A stretch of 64,000 bases of DNA, from positions 1 through 64,000 of the forward strand of contig NZ_JAAIVJ010000010.1 of assembly GCF_011008935.1 (NCBI RefSeq), read 5' to 3'. Below are positions 16,861-27,031 of this stretch, piece after piece; positions within the stretch are counted from its first letter, which is position 1, and the number at the start of each line of letters is the position of its first letter. The notes under the pieces were generated by a model, which saw only the letters and a program-made list of their open reading frames with translations, was not told the DNA's origin and ran no database searches. A program made the translations under genes and the position numbers. The stretch is from Tabrizicola oligotrophica (lineage in GTDB: Bacteria; Pseudomonadota; Alphaproteobacteria; Rhodobacterales; Rhodobacteraceae).

Positions 16861-17163
16861 TCAGCGCACGCGGTGCAGTGCCACGTCACCCGACCAGGGC
16901 TCGGTCACGCCACGGCCACCGCCGAGATCTTCAAGCAGCGGCCGCAGGCGGTCGAGGTTCTGGATCATCGTGGGCCGGGCATTGGCCATGGCGTCATGAC
17001 TGTCCCATTCCCCGACGATGATGTAACTGCGGCCCCCGGTGTTCACCGCCCAGAAATTCCGACTGCCCTGCATCGTCTCCATCGACATTTCCTGATGGAT
17101 CTTGAGGAATTCTTCTTCCTTGCCGGGCTTCACACGCATGTGGACGACATTCATTGCAGTCAT
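16861..17163 (-). CDS. Antibiotic biosynthesis monooxygenase (ABM)-domain protein
   Basis: A 100-residue protein with the small ferredoxin-like ABM fold: NVVHMRVKPGKEEEFLKIHQE, then a strand FWAVNTGGRSYIIVGEWDS and a helix DAMANARPTMIQNL. Members are dimeric and include quinol monooxygenases, heme-degrading enzymes and proteins of unknown role; nothing here decides between them. GGGAGG lies six bases before the ATG. It is monocistronic in appearance. Confidence 0.75.
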   Translation of the reverse strand: MTAMNVVHMRVKPGKEEEFLKIHQEMSMETMQGSRNFWAVNTGGRSYIIVGEWDSHDAMANARPTMIQNLDRLRPLLEDLGGGRGVTEPWSGDVALHRVR

Positions 17164-17329
17164 AGAAGCCTCCCGTTTTATGTGAGGCTTCAGCATAGCA
17201 TGAAAACGGCCCCGGGGGCTGGCAAATTCAGGGGGATCGATGGGGGGCATCGACGGGGGAGGCCGTGCGGGTGAGGTGTTGACGGTGGGGGACGGTGGGC
17301 TGGAAACCCACACCACGGCTCATGGAGAG

Positions 17330-17818
17330 TTACTCTCCGTCAGCAACGACAACGGCAGTACCATACGCCATTACAAAGAGCATGGATTTTCCACCCCCGG
17401 AAAACTCGCTCAACTCAAGCATAACTGAAACGACAGCATTAGCGCCGACCAAAGCCGCCTCTCGCTTCAATTCCCTTAGTGCGGCTTCCCTTGCATCCCG
17501 CAGCGTGTCTTCAACAACCCTCGCACGTCCGCCGACAACGTCCCTGATACCTGCCGAAACATCCTTCAGGGCATTCATTCCAAAGGCGCACTGAGAACCA
17601 ACCATGCCAACCCTGGAAACAAGATGCCGATCAGAGAGTACAGGTTCAGTCGTAAGAACAACAGTGTCAGCAGCGGCAAGCAGATCTCCCATCTGTTCCT
17701 CTGCCGTTGCAATCTCCTGCCTTTTCCTTTTCGCTTCCAGCTCCCGGCAGTTCTCACATACCCCGGTCAACGCGTCGATCATTCCAAGCTTAGTGCCGCA
17801 GTGCTTGCAGTTTGCCAA
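17330..17818 (-). CDS. YbjQ/UPF0145-family protein with N-terminal zinc ribbon
   Basis: A 162-residue protein that begins at TTG (MANCKHCGTKLG), with AGAGG about ten bases upstream. An N-terminal zinc ribbon has two CxxC pairs (CKHC and CENC) at residues 4-7 and about 21-24, then a short basic helix. The UPF0145/YbjQ domain follows (VLTTEPVLSDRHLVSRVGMV to GANAVVSVMLELSE), a pentameric beta fold of unknown function. It starts 26 nt after the rpoD stop on the same strand. Its base composition is clearly lower in GC than its neighbours, hinting at separate origin. A later ATG would remove the ribbon and is less likely. Confidence 0.7.
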   Translation of the reverse strand: MANCKHCGTKLGMIDALTGVCENCRELEAKRKRQEIATAEEQMGDLLAAADTVVLTTEPVLSDRHLVSRVGMVGSQCAFGMNALKDVSAGIRDVVGGRARVVEDTLRDAREAALRELKREAALVGANAVVSVMLELSEFSGGGKSMLFVMAYGTAVVVADGE

Positions 17819-17844
17819 TTGGGGCGCCCTCTGTACTTGACCTC

Positions 17845-19845
<2,001 letters not shown>

Positions 19846-19867
19846 GTCGTCTCCGTCGGTCAAAAGC

Positions 19868-19920
19868 GAATCAGGAAGCCACGAATCAACGTGGCGGGAT
19901 GCGAATCAATAGCGCGAATC
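19868..19920. promoter_or_regulatory. Cluster of four GANTC (CcrM) sites between dnaG and rpoD
   Basis: GAATC occurs at 19868, 19883, 19903 and 19916, always within CGAATC. GANTC is the methylation target of CcrM in alphaproteobacteria and is read by GcrA at promoters. Four sites in 53 bp are far above chance in such GC-rich DNA. The location just upstream of rpoD suggests cell-cycle-linked control; that role is inferred. Confidence 0.55.
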
Positions 19921-19953
19921 ACGGGAAAGCACAGGGGGGGTGCGGACGCTGGC

Positions 19954-21879
19954 TTAGCGTTTCTTTTCCCAGACCTTTTCGTCGATCATCGCCTGCAACA
20001 CCCCGGACAGGGCCGCGCGATCCTCGCCCATGTCGGCACTGTCCTCACGCGAGGGATGGTCGGCCTTGTGACGCGCCTCGGCGGCCTTGGAAAGCCGCCA
20101 GGTCAGGCCCTCGTCGGCAAGGCCGGTGAGGTCATGCACCGCGTCCTCCACCTCGCGGCGGGCGGCGCGATGGGCGTCAAGCTTGGCCATCTCCTCGGCC
20201 AGACACAGCGTCGCAAGCTCGGCGTCCGCGCGGTTTCGGACCGGGGGCGCGATCTGCACATGGGGACGGCGCATCAGTGCGTCAAGGGCATCGCCCGCCT
20301 CGCGCCGCAGGATGTCCTGCAGGCTGGCCACATCCTCATCGGCATGGGAGAGAAGCAGGCGGCGCAGGGCGTTGTGGTCCTCGCCCGTCAGGTCCAGCCG
20401 TTCGAGGGCAGATTCAAAGCGGTGGATCAGCGCCGGATGGGCGATCAGGCTGGCAAGGATCACCGCCTCGCGCAGGGCTTCCTCCACGGCCTGCCCCTGC
20501 GCCAGAAGCGACTGGCGGGCGCTGGCGGTGGGCGGCAGCGGCGTGCCTTTCGGGGTAAAGTTTCGTTGCCGGAAGGCCGGCACCCGCGCGCCGCCCTGAC
20601 CGAACAGCTCCAGCCGCAGCCGCTTGATGTCTTCGCCATAATGGGCGCGGATCGAGGGGTCGGCGATGCGCCTCAGATGCGCGCGCAGCGATTTGTCCAA
20701 GGTTGCCTTGCGCTCGGGACTGTCGAACACCCGGCCTTCGGTCTCGCGCTTCCACAGCAGGCTGACCATCGGTTGCGCCGCCTCCAGCACCGCCTGCATC
20801 GCCGCGGCGCCCTGGGCCTTTATCAGGTCGTCGGGGTCTTGCCCGCCGGGCAGCACGGCAAAGCGCAGGCCCTTGCCGGCCTCCAGAAGCGGCAGCGCGA
20901 GGTCGATCACCCGCAGCGCGGCGCGGATGCCGGCGGCATCGCCATCCAGAGCGATGACCGGCTCGTCATGAATGCGCCACATCAGCCGCAGTTGCTCGTC
21001 CGTCACGGCGGTGCCCAAAGGCGCCACGGCGGCGGTGAACCCGGCCTCGGCAAGCGCGATGACGTCCATATAGCCTTCGGCGACAATCAGGGGCTTGCCC
21101 TTGCCCGCCGCCTCGCGCGCCGGGGCGTGGTTATAGAGGTTGCGGCCCTTGTCGAAGATCTCGGTTTCCGGGCCGTTGAGGTATTTGGCGTTGTCCTTGG
21201 GGTCCATCGCCCGACCGCCAAGCGAAATCGCCCGGCCCCGGCCATCGCGGATCGGAAAGATGATGCGGCCCCGGAAGCGGTCGTAGGGCTCGCCCCCCTT
21301 GTCGGATTTGGCGCAAAGGCCGGCACCGATCAGCAGGTCATCCGCGATGCCCTTCTGCTTCATGGCCAGCTGCAGCCCGTGCCAGCCATCCGGCGCAAAG
21401 CCGATCTCCCAGCGGTCCTGGGCTGCAGGGGACAGCCCGCGCCGGGCCAGATAGGCCCGCGCCTCGGCCGCAGCACTGGTCTTCAGCTGCAGGCGGAACC
21501 ATTTCACCGCCTCTTCCATCACCGCGATGAGCTGGCTGCGGCGGTCCGCCACCTCTGCGGCCTTGGGGTCGCGCGCGGGCATCGGCATGCCGGCCTCGCG
21601 CGCCAGCACCTCCACCGCCTCCATGAAGCCGAGATTCTCGGTCTCCTTGATGAAGGTCAGTGCGTCACCCTTGGCATGACAGCCGAAGCAATAGTAATAG
21701 CCCTTGCGGTCATCCACATGAAAAGACGCGGATTTTTCCTGATGGAACGGGCAAGGCGCCCACATGTCGCCTTTGCCCTGATTGGACTTGCGCATATCCC
21801 AGGTGACCTTGCGCCCGACGACGGACGACAGGGACACGCGGGTGCGCAGTTCGTCGAGAAAACCGGGCGGCAGGGACAT
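19954..21879 (-). CDS. dnaG: DNA primase
   Basis: A 641-residue replicative primase that makes the RNA primers for DNA polymerase III. The N-terminal CHC2 zinc finger has Cys43, His46, Cys64 and Cys67 (APCPFHQ and YCFGCH). The catalytic core follows with IVAEGYMDVIAL and the TOPRIM acidic motif VIALDGDAAG, then the C-terminal helicase-binding region. The start is the ATG before SLPPGFLDELRTRVSL, the standard N-terminus; upstream extension runs into a hairpin and is rejected. It is followed by rpoD after about 108 bp. Confidence 0.96.
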   Translation of the reverse strand: MSLPPGFLDELRTRVSLSSVVGRKVTWDMRKSNQGKGDMWAPCPFHQEKSASFHVDDRKGYYYCFGCHAKGDALTFIKETENLGFMEAVEVLAREAGMPMPARDPKAAEVADRRSQLIAVMEEAVKWFRLQLKTSAAAEARAYLARRGLSPAAQDRWEIGFAPDGWHGLQLAMKQKGIADDLLIGAGLCAKSDKGGEPYDRFRGRIIFPIRDGRGRAISLGGRAMDPKDNAKYLNGPETEIFDKGRNLYNHAPAREAAGKGKPLIVAEGYMDVIALAEAGFTAAVAPLGTAVTDEQLRLMWRIHDEPVIALDGDAAGIRAALRVIDLALPLLEAGKGLRFAVLPGGQDPDDLIKAQGAAAMQAVLEAAQPMVSLLWKRETEGRVFDSPERKATLDKSLRAHLRRIADPSIRAHYGEDIKRLRLELFGQGGARVPAFRQRNFTPKGTPLPPTASARQSLLAQGQAVEEALREAVILASLIAHPALIHRFESALERLDLTGEDHNALRRLLLSHADEDVASLQDILRREAGDALDALMRRPHVQIAPPVRNRADAELATLCLAEEMAKLDAHRAARREVEDAVHDLTGLADEGLTWRLSKAAEARHKADHPSREDSADMGEDRAALSGVLQAMIDEKVWEKKR

Positions 21880-21919
21880 AGGGTCTATATGTGTTGTCAA
21901 ACATCGGCTGTCCACGATT

Positions 21920-21962
21920 CTCCTCGGGCGCCTTCGGCTTCTCGTCGGGGCGCCCTGAGGAG
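21920..21962. other. Strong stem-loop between the M20 gene and dnaG
   Basis: CTCCTCGGGCGCC pairs with GGCGCCCTGAGGAG (one bulged base) around a loop of about 16 nt. No T run follows on either strand, so it may be a weak terminator of the upstream M20/sox operon or a structured leader of dnaG. Confidence 0.5.
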
Positions 21963-21982
21963 CGACAAAGTCGACGACGAGG

Positions 21983-23131
21983 TCAGCCGAGAAGGTCGCG
22001 CGCGATGCGGTGAAAGATCGCAACGCCCGGCGCGATCAGGCTGTCGGGAAAGTCGTAATCGGGGTTGTGCAGGGCGGGAAAATCGGTGCCCGCACCCAGA
22101 AACAGCATGGCCGACCGCGTGCCGGGCTGGCCGAAGCGGCCGAAATCCTCGGACGCCCGCATTGGCAGATCAGCGTCGTCATGAACCATGCCCAACGCCT
22201 CCAGTGCGGCGGCAATCCGCGCCGTGGCCTCGGGGTCATTGACCGAGGCGGCAAAATCGTCATGCGCCTCGAAGGCGACCGTCAGGCCATGCAGGCGGGC
22301 CTGTGCCTCGGCCAGCGCCACGGCCTCGGCGCGCAGGCTTGCCATTTCGGCGTCTTCGGTCGTGCGCAGGGTGATCCACAGCTCTGCCGCCCCCGGTGCG
22401 ATGCCGAAGGCCGGCTCGCCCAGCCGGGCATGGGTCACGGTCACCAGCCGGTAGCCGGGTCGCAACGGGCCGGGAGGCGCGAGGTGGGTAAACCCGTCGA
22501 TCAGCGCGGCCAGCGCCAGAGCCGGCGACGTGCCCGCCTCGGGCTGGCTGGCATGCGCGGTCTTGCCGCCAAGCGTGATCTTCAGGCCCTGACTGGCGCA
22601 ATTCACCACGCCCGCCTTCAAGAGCCCCCGGCCGAAGGAAATTCCCGGCATGTTGTGGAGCGAAAAGGCCCAGTCGGGCTTGATGGCGGCAAAAGCCGGG
22701 TCTGCCACGACGGCCGCCGCGCCGGAGCCGTCCTCTTCGGCGGGCTGGAACATCAGCACCACCCTGCCCCGCGCCGGCCGCCTGCGCGCGATCAGGCGAC
22801 CAAGGCCAAGCAACAGCGCCATGTGCCCGTCATGACCGCACAGATGCCCGGAGCCGGGGATCGTCGAACGGTGGGGCGCGTCTGACACCTCCTCGATCGG
22901 CAGCGCGTCAAGTTCGGCGCGGAACAGCACGGTTGGTCCCGGCGCCGCGCTGCTGAACACCGCCGCCACGCCGTGACCGCCCAGCCCCGTCAGCACCTGA
23001 TCGGGGCTGAGCGGGGCGAGTGCAGCGACCACCCGCGCCGCCGTACCCGCCTCATCGCGGCTGACCTCGGGGAAGCGGTGCAACTCGCGCCGCCAGTCGG
23101 TCAGCTCGGCAATGTCGCGGTTGGTCAGCAT
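21983..23131 (-). CDS. M20-family amidohydrolase
   Basis: A 382-residue metal-dependent amidohydrolase of the hippurate/N-acyl-amino-acid hydrolase type. It shows ELHRFPEVSRDE, the metal motif GHLCGHDGHMALLLGL, the FQPAEEDGSGA glutamate pair, and ASEDFGRFG near the C-terminus; the central lid domain includes GGKTAHASQPEAGTSP. The start is the ATG overlapping the soxG stop by one base (TGATG), so it is translated from the sox message. Its substrate is unknown; position suggests it releases or processes an N-substituted amino acid feeding the same catabolic route. Confidence 0.85.
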   Translation of the reverse strand: MLTNRDIAELTDWRRELHRFPEVSRDEAGTAARVVAALAPLSPDQVLTGLGGHGVAAVFSSAAPGPTVLFRAELDALPIEEVSDAPHRSTIPGSGHLCGHDGHMALLLGLGRLIARRRPARGRVVLMFQPAEEDGSGAAAVVADPAFAAIKPDWAFSLHNMPGISFGRGLLKAGVVNCASQGLKITLGGKTAHASQPEAGTSPALALAALIDGFTHLAPPGPLRPGYRLVTVTHARLGEPAFGIAPGAAELWITLRTTEDAEMASLRAEAVALAEAQARLHGLTVAFEAHDDFAASVNDPEATARIAAALEALGMVHDDADLPMRASEDFGRFGQPGTRSAMLFLGAGTDFPALHNPDYDFPDSLIAPGVAIFHRIARDLLG

Positions 23132-23664
23132 CAGGCCCGCGCCGCGAGGGTGCGCATGGCGACCTCGATCTCGTGCCATGCCGTGCGCGCCATGGAGCGG
23201 AAGATCAGGATCAGGAAGCCGGCCTCCTCGCGGATCACGACCGAGGACATGTGGCCCAAGGGCGCGCGCACCGCCCGGCCCGGCGGGAAGGCCGCCGCGC
23301 GCAGGTCCAGCGGCACATGGCGCATCAGCACCTCGGCCGCCTTGTCCCCCGACAGCCGCAGCGCGGCCCAGCCGCCAGACTGGTCGGTGACAGCCGCCGC
23401 GGCGCCGAAATCCGGGGCTGTGACGCCGATCAGGAAGGCCTGCTCGCGCCCCGTCCAGACCAGCTGCACCCCGGCCTTTGCCGACAGGCTGTTCGGGTCG
23501 GGGAAGGACAGGCCAAGGGGTTTCAGGGCTTTCGCCATGGCCTTTTCCTGCCCCGGAAACAGCGCGACCGAGGTGATGGGGCCAAGATCCACCGCTTCCA
23601 GCCGGCAGGTGCCAAGGGTCAGCGGCGCCTTTTCCAGCGCGGGTTTGGCAATCAGTTCAGGCAC
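23131..23664 (-). CDS. soxG: Sarcosine oxidase gamma subunit
   Basis: A 177-residue SoxG subunit of heterotetrameric sarcosine oxidase, which oxidises sarcosine to glycine and passes the one-carbon unit to tetrahydrofolate. It shows the GcvT-like small-subunit fold: GITVQ-like LVWTGREQAFLIGV, ALRLSGDKAAEVLMRHVPLDL and a C-terminal FRSMARTAWHEIEVAMRTL. It overlaps the soxA stop by 8 nt. Identification rests on order and on the conserved C-terminal part. Confidence 0.9.
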   Translation of the reverse strand: MPELIAKPALEKAPLTLGTCRLEAVDLGPITSVALFPGQEKAMAKALKPLGLSFPDPNSLSAKAGVQLVWTGREQAFLIGVTAPDFGAAAAVTDQSGGWAALRLSGDKAAEVLMRHVPLDLRAAAFPPGRAVRAPLGHMSSVVIREEAGFLILIFRSMARTAWHEIEVAMRTLAARA

Positions 23665-26578
23665 GCAGTTTCTCCCCGTCCTTGTCGTGGAACACCGGAT
23701 CGCAGACCTCGGCGGTCAGATCGAGGCCGCGCAGATGATCGACAATGCGGATGATCTCCCCATGTCGCGCCCGGCCGTTCTTCAGGAACCCAAGGCCAAG
23801 GCAGGCGCCCATCAGGTCGGAATGCGCAAACGAGGTGATGTAGCCCTGGCTTTCCTCGCGCCCGACCTTGTCGCCAACCGTGAACAGATGCGCCCCGGAA
23901 CAAGGCGGCGTGCCGGTGGCGATCTTCAGGCCGACCAGCTGCTGGCGCTCGGGGCCGACCAGCGCCGGCCGCGCCGCCATGGCCTTGCCGATGCAATCCT
24001 TCTTCGGGCTGACCATCTTTTCCATGCCAATGTCGAAGGCCGTGGTGCGGCCGTGAATCTCGGCATGCGTGATGAAGCCCTTCTCGACGCGCAGCACGTT
24101 CAGCGCCTCCATGCCGTAAGGCCCGCCGCCCATGGTCTCGGCCTTGGCCACCAGATCGCGGAACAGGCTTTCGCCATAGCGGGTGGGCACGGCGATTTCA
24201 TAGCCCTGCTCGCCGGAAAACGAGATGCGGAACAGCCGCGCGGTGACACCGCCGAGTTGCACCGCGCCACAGGCCATGAACGGGAAATCCTGAACAGGCT
24301 GATCGAGAACCGCGTTCAGCAGGGCGCGGGATTTCGGCCCGGCCACCGCAAATTGCGCCCAAGCCTCGGTGACGGAAATGAACCGCACGTCCCAGTCGGC
24401 GCAATGGGTCTGATGCACGAAATCCAGATGCCGCATCACCTGGCCCGCCGCCGCCGTGGTGGTGGTCATCAGGAAATGGTTTTCCCCCAGCCGCGCCGTG
24501 GTGCCGTCATCCATGACGAAGCCATCCTCGCGCAGCATCAACCCATAGCGGACGCGGCCCACCGGCAGGGTGCTGAAGGTGTTGGTATAGACCAGATCAA
24601 GGAAGCGCGCGGCATCGCGGCCCTGAATGTCGATCTTGCCAAGGGTCGAGACATCGGCCACGCCCACGGCCCCGCGCACCATCGCCACCTCACGGTCACA
24701 AGAGACGCGCCAGGTGGCCTCGCCCGGTTTCGGGAAATAGCTGGGCCGATACCACAACCCCGCCTCGATCATCGGCGCGCCCCGGTCGCGGCTCGCCTGG
24801 TCCGAGGTCAGGAAGCGCTGCGGGGCAAAGCCCATGCCGCGCCCTCCGGCGCCCAGAGCGGCGACCGAGACCGGCACATAGGGCGGGCGGAAGGTGGTGA
24901 TCCCGGTCTCCGGGATCGCGCGGCCCGTGGCATCGGCCAGCACCGCCAGCGCCCCCATGTTCGAATTCTTGCCCTGATCCGGCGCCATGCCCTGCGTGGT
25001 GTAGCGCTTCATGTGCTCGACCGAGGCATAGCCCTCTTGCGCCGCCAACTTCACATCCTTGGTCGTCACATCATTGGCGAAATCGAGCCAGGCTCGGCCC
25101 TTGCCCTCGACCGCCCAGAGCGGTTCGACGACATAGGGCAGGCCCTCGGCCCGGGGCAGCGCGACCTTGGCAGGGCTCAGCCCCAGATCGGCCAGGGCTG
25201 CCTCGGCCACAGCATGGCCCGCGGCAAGACAGCCGTGGGTGGTGAACGTGCCGTTGGCGGCCCCTGCGGCGACCAGACCCGGCACCGCGCCCTCCATCGG
25301 CACGAAGGCCGCGAGCTCCTCCGACCAGCGCGGACGCCCGCCCATGTGGCAGGTGAGGTGCAGCGTCGGGTTCCAGCCGCCCGACATGGCAAGGCAATCC
25401 GTCTCCAGCTTGAACGCGCCGCCGGCATGGTGGCCCTCGATCAGCCGCAGCCCGTGGCGACCCGAGGTGTCGGTGATCCGCGCGCCCAGATAGACCGGGC
25501 AGTTTTCGACCGCGCTGGCGTTGGCCCGGCTGTCGAGAATGGCCGCCACCTGAACGCCCGCCGCCATCAGGTCGCGCGCCACTGCGCGCGCGCCGTCATT
25601 GTTGGCAAACAGCGTCACCCGCTTGCCCGAGGCCACGCCATAGCGGTTGAGATAGCTTTGCACCGCGCCGGCCATCATGATGCCCGGTCGGTCGTTCATC
25701 GGAAAGGCGATGGGCCGCTCCAGCGCACCCGAAGCCAGGATCGCGCGGCGCGCGGTGATGCGCCAGAACGCCTCGCGCGGCAGGTCGGGGCGGGCGGGCT
25801 TGTGCAAACCGACCCGCTCCAGCGCGCCATAGATGCCACCGTCATAGGCCCCGCTCACCGTGGTGCGCGGCATGAGCCGCACATTCGGCAGGGAAGAAAG
25901 CTCAGCCAGAACAGCGGCCACCCAGTCCGGCCCCGGCTGACCGTCGACAGTCTCGCCATTGGACAGCAGACGCCCCCCCATCCGGGAATCCTCATCGGCA
26001 AGGATCACATCCGCCCCGGCGCGCGCTGCGGTCAGGGCGGCGATCAGGCCGGTCGGGCCGGCACCGATGACCAGAAGGTCACAAAAGGCAAAGGCCTTTT
26101 CATAATGGCCCTCGTCATGGCGACCCGACAGACTGCCCAGACCCGCCGCCCGGCGGATGGCCGGTTCATAGACCTTTTCCCAAAAGGCGCGCGGCCACAT
26201 GAAGGTCTTGTAATAGAAGCCGGCCGAAAAGAACGGCGCCATCAGGTCATTCACCGCCAGCAAGTCCCAGCGCAAGGAGCCCATCCGGTTCTGGCTGCGC
26301 GTGACCAGCCCCTCGAACACCTCTTGCACGGTGGCGCGCACGTTCGGCGTCTGGTTCTTCGCGCCCACCACCTCGATCAGTGCATTCGGCTCCTCGGACC
26401 CCGCCGTCAGCACCCCGCGCGGACGGTGATACTTGAAGCTGCGCCCCACCACCCTAACCCTTGCCGCCAGCAGCGCCGAGGCCACAGTGTCGCCCTTGAA
26501 ACCCGCGTAGGTCCTGCCGTCAAACGTGAAGGACACCGGCTTTTCACGCTCGATCAGCCCCTTGCCCGCGACCCTCAT
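23657..26578 (-). CDS. soxA: Sarcosine oxidase alpha subunit
   Basis: The 973-residue large subunit. In order: an N-terminal small domain (FTFDGRTYAGFKGDTVASALLAA), an NAD-binding Rossmann domain (LLVIGAGPTGLIAALTAARAGADV), a redox/linker middle part, and a C-terminal aminomethyltransferase (GcvT-like) domain from about 600 that binds tetrahydrofolate (DVSTLGKIDIQGRDAARFLD, then FSGEQGYEIAVPT). It sits between soxD and soxG with overlaps of a few bases. It is full-length for the family. Confidence 0.96.
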   Translation of the reverse strand: MRVAGKGLIEREKPVSFTFDGRTYAGFKGDTVASALLAARVRVVGRSFKYHRPRGVLTAGSEEPNALIEVVGAKNQTPNVRATVQEVFEGLVTRSQNRMGSLRWDLLAVNDLMAPFFSAGFYYKTFMWPRAFWEKVYEPAIRRAAGLGSLSGRHDEGHYEKAFAFCDLLVIGAGPTGLIAALTAARAGADVILADEDSRMGGRLLSNGETVDGQPGPDWVAAVLAELSSLPNVRLMPRTTVSGAYDGGIYGALERVGLHKPARPDLPREAFWRITARRAILASGALERPIAFPMNDRPGIMMAGAVQSYLNRYGVASGKRVTLFANNDGARAVARDLMAAGVQVAAILDSRANASAVENCPVYLGARITDTSGRHGLRLIEGHHAGGAFKLETDCLAMSGGWNPTLHLTCHMGGRPRWSEELAAFVPMEGAVPGLVAAGAANGTFTTHGCLAAGHAVAEAALADLGLSPAKVALPRAEGLPYVVEPLWAVEGKGRAWLDFANDVTTKDVKLAAQEGYASVEHMKRYTTQGMAPDQGKNSNMGALAVLADATGRAIPETGITTFRPPYVPVSVAALGAGGRGMGFAPQRFLTSDQASRDRGAPMIEAGLWYRPSYFPKPGEATWRVSCDREVAMVRGAVGVADVSTLGKIDIQGRDAARFLDLVYTNTFSTLPVGRVRYGLMLREDGFVMDDGTTARLGENHFLMTTTTAAAGQVMRHLDFVHQTHCADWDVRFISVTEAWAQFAVAGPKSRALLNAVLDQPVQDFPFMACGAVQLGGVTARLFRISFSGEQGYEIAVPTRYGESLFRDLVAKAETMGGGPYGMEALNVLRVEKGFITHAEIHGRTTAFDIGMEKMVSPKKDCIGKAMAARPALVGPERQQLVGLKIATGTPPCSGAHLFTVGDKVGREESQGYITSFAHSDLMGACLGLGFLKNGRARHGEIIRIVDHLRGLDLTAEVCDPVFHDKDGEKLRA

Positions 26579-26847
26579 TGCGCACCGCCTTTCAGGCCGG
26601 CGACAAGCGCGGCGCCGTAGATTTCATGGCTCACGGTGTTGCGATGCACCCGGAGCCACTGGGCGCAACCGGCTTCGTGATACCACAGGTCATGCGTCTC
26701 GCCGGCCGGATTGGCGCGCAGATGCAGATGGTCGTCCCAAGGCCCCGCTCCGGCATCCGGCGCAGGGCGGTTCAGGTAATCGTCCGAGCCGTAATAGGTG
26801 AATTCGCGCCGGTCGCGGGGGCCACAGAGAGGGCAGGGAATACGCAT
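26575..26847 (-). CDS. soxD: Sarcosine oxidase delta subunit
   Basis: A 90-residue zinc-binding SoxD subunit. The N-terminal CPLCGPRDRREFTYYGSD and later WYHEAGCAQWLRVHRNT carry the Cys/His zinc ligands. It overlaps soxA by 4 nt. About 185 bp without a gene separate it from soxB upstream; that gap holds nothing I can identify apart from short GC-rich repeats, so soxB and soxDAG are still probably one transcript. Confidence 0.94.
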   Translation of the reverse strand: MRIPCPLCGPRDRREFTYYGSDDYLNRPAPDAGAGPWDDHLHLRANPAGETHDLWYHEAGCAQWLRVHRNTVSHEIYGAALVAGLKGGAQ

Positions 26848-27031
26848 CGGTCAAGCTCCTGAAACGGCAGTAGAAAGGGGCGCTGCCCCTCGGCGCATCC
26901 GCGCCTCACCCCGGGATATTTTCGCCAGCATGAAAGAAACCCGGGCTTTCATACTGGTACAAATATCCCCGCCAGAGGCTCCCGCAGCCGGGACGGGGCG
27001 TTGCGCGCAAAGGTTCGGGGGGCGGGTCATG

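Noticed and set aside
22973-26620. A 1215-codon plus-strand open frame across soxG and soxA
   Set aside because: Antisense shadow of the sarcosine oxidase genes, which have clear homology on the other strand.
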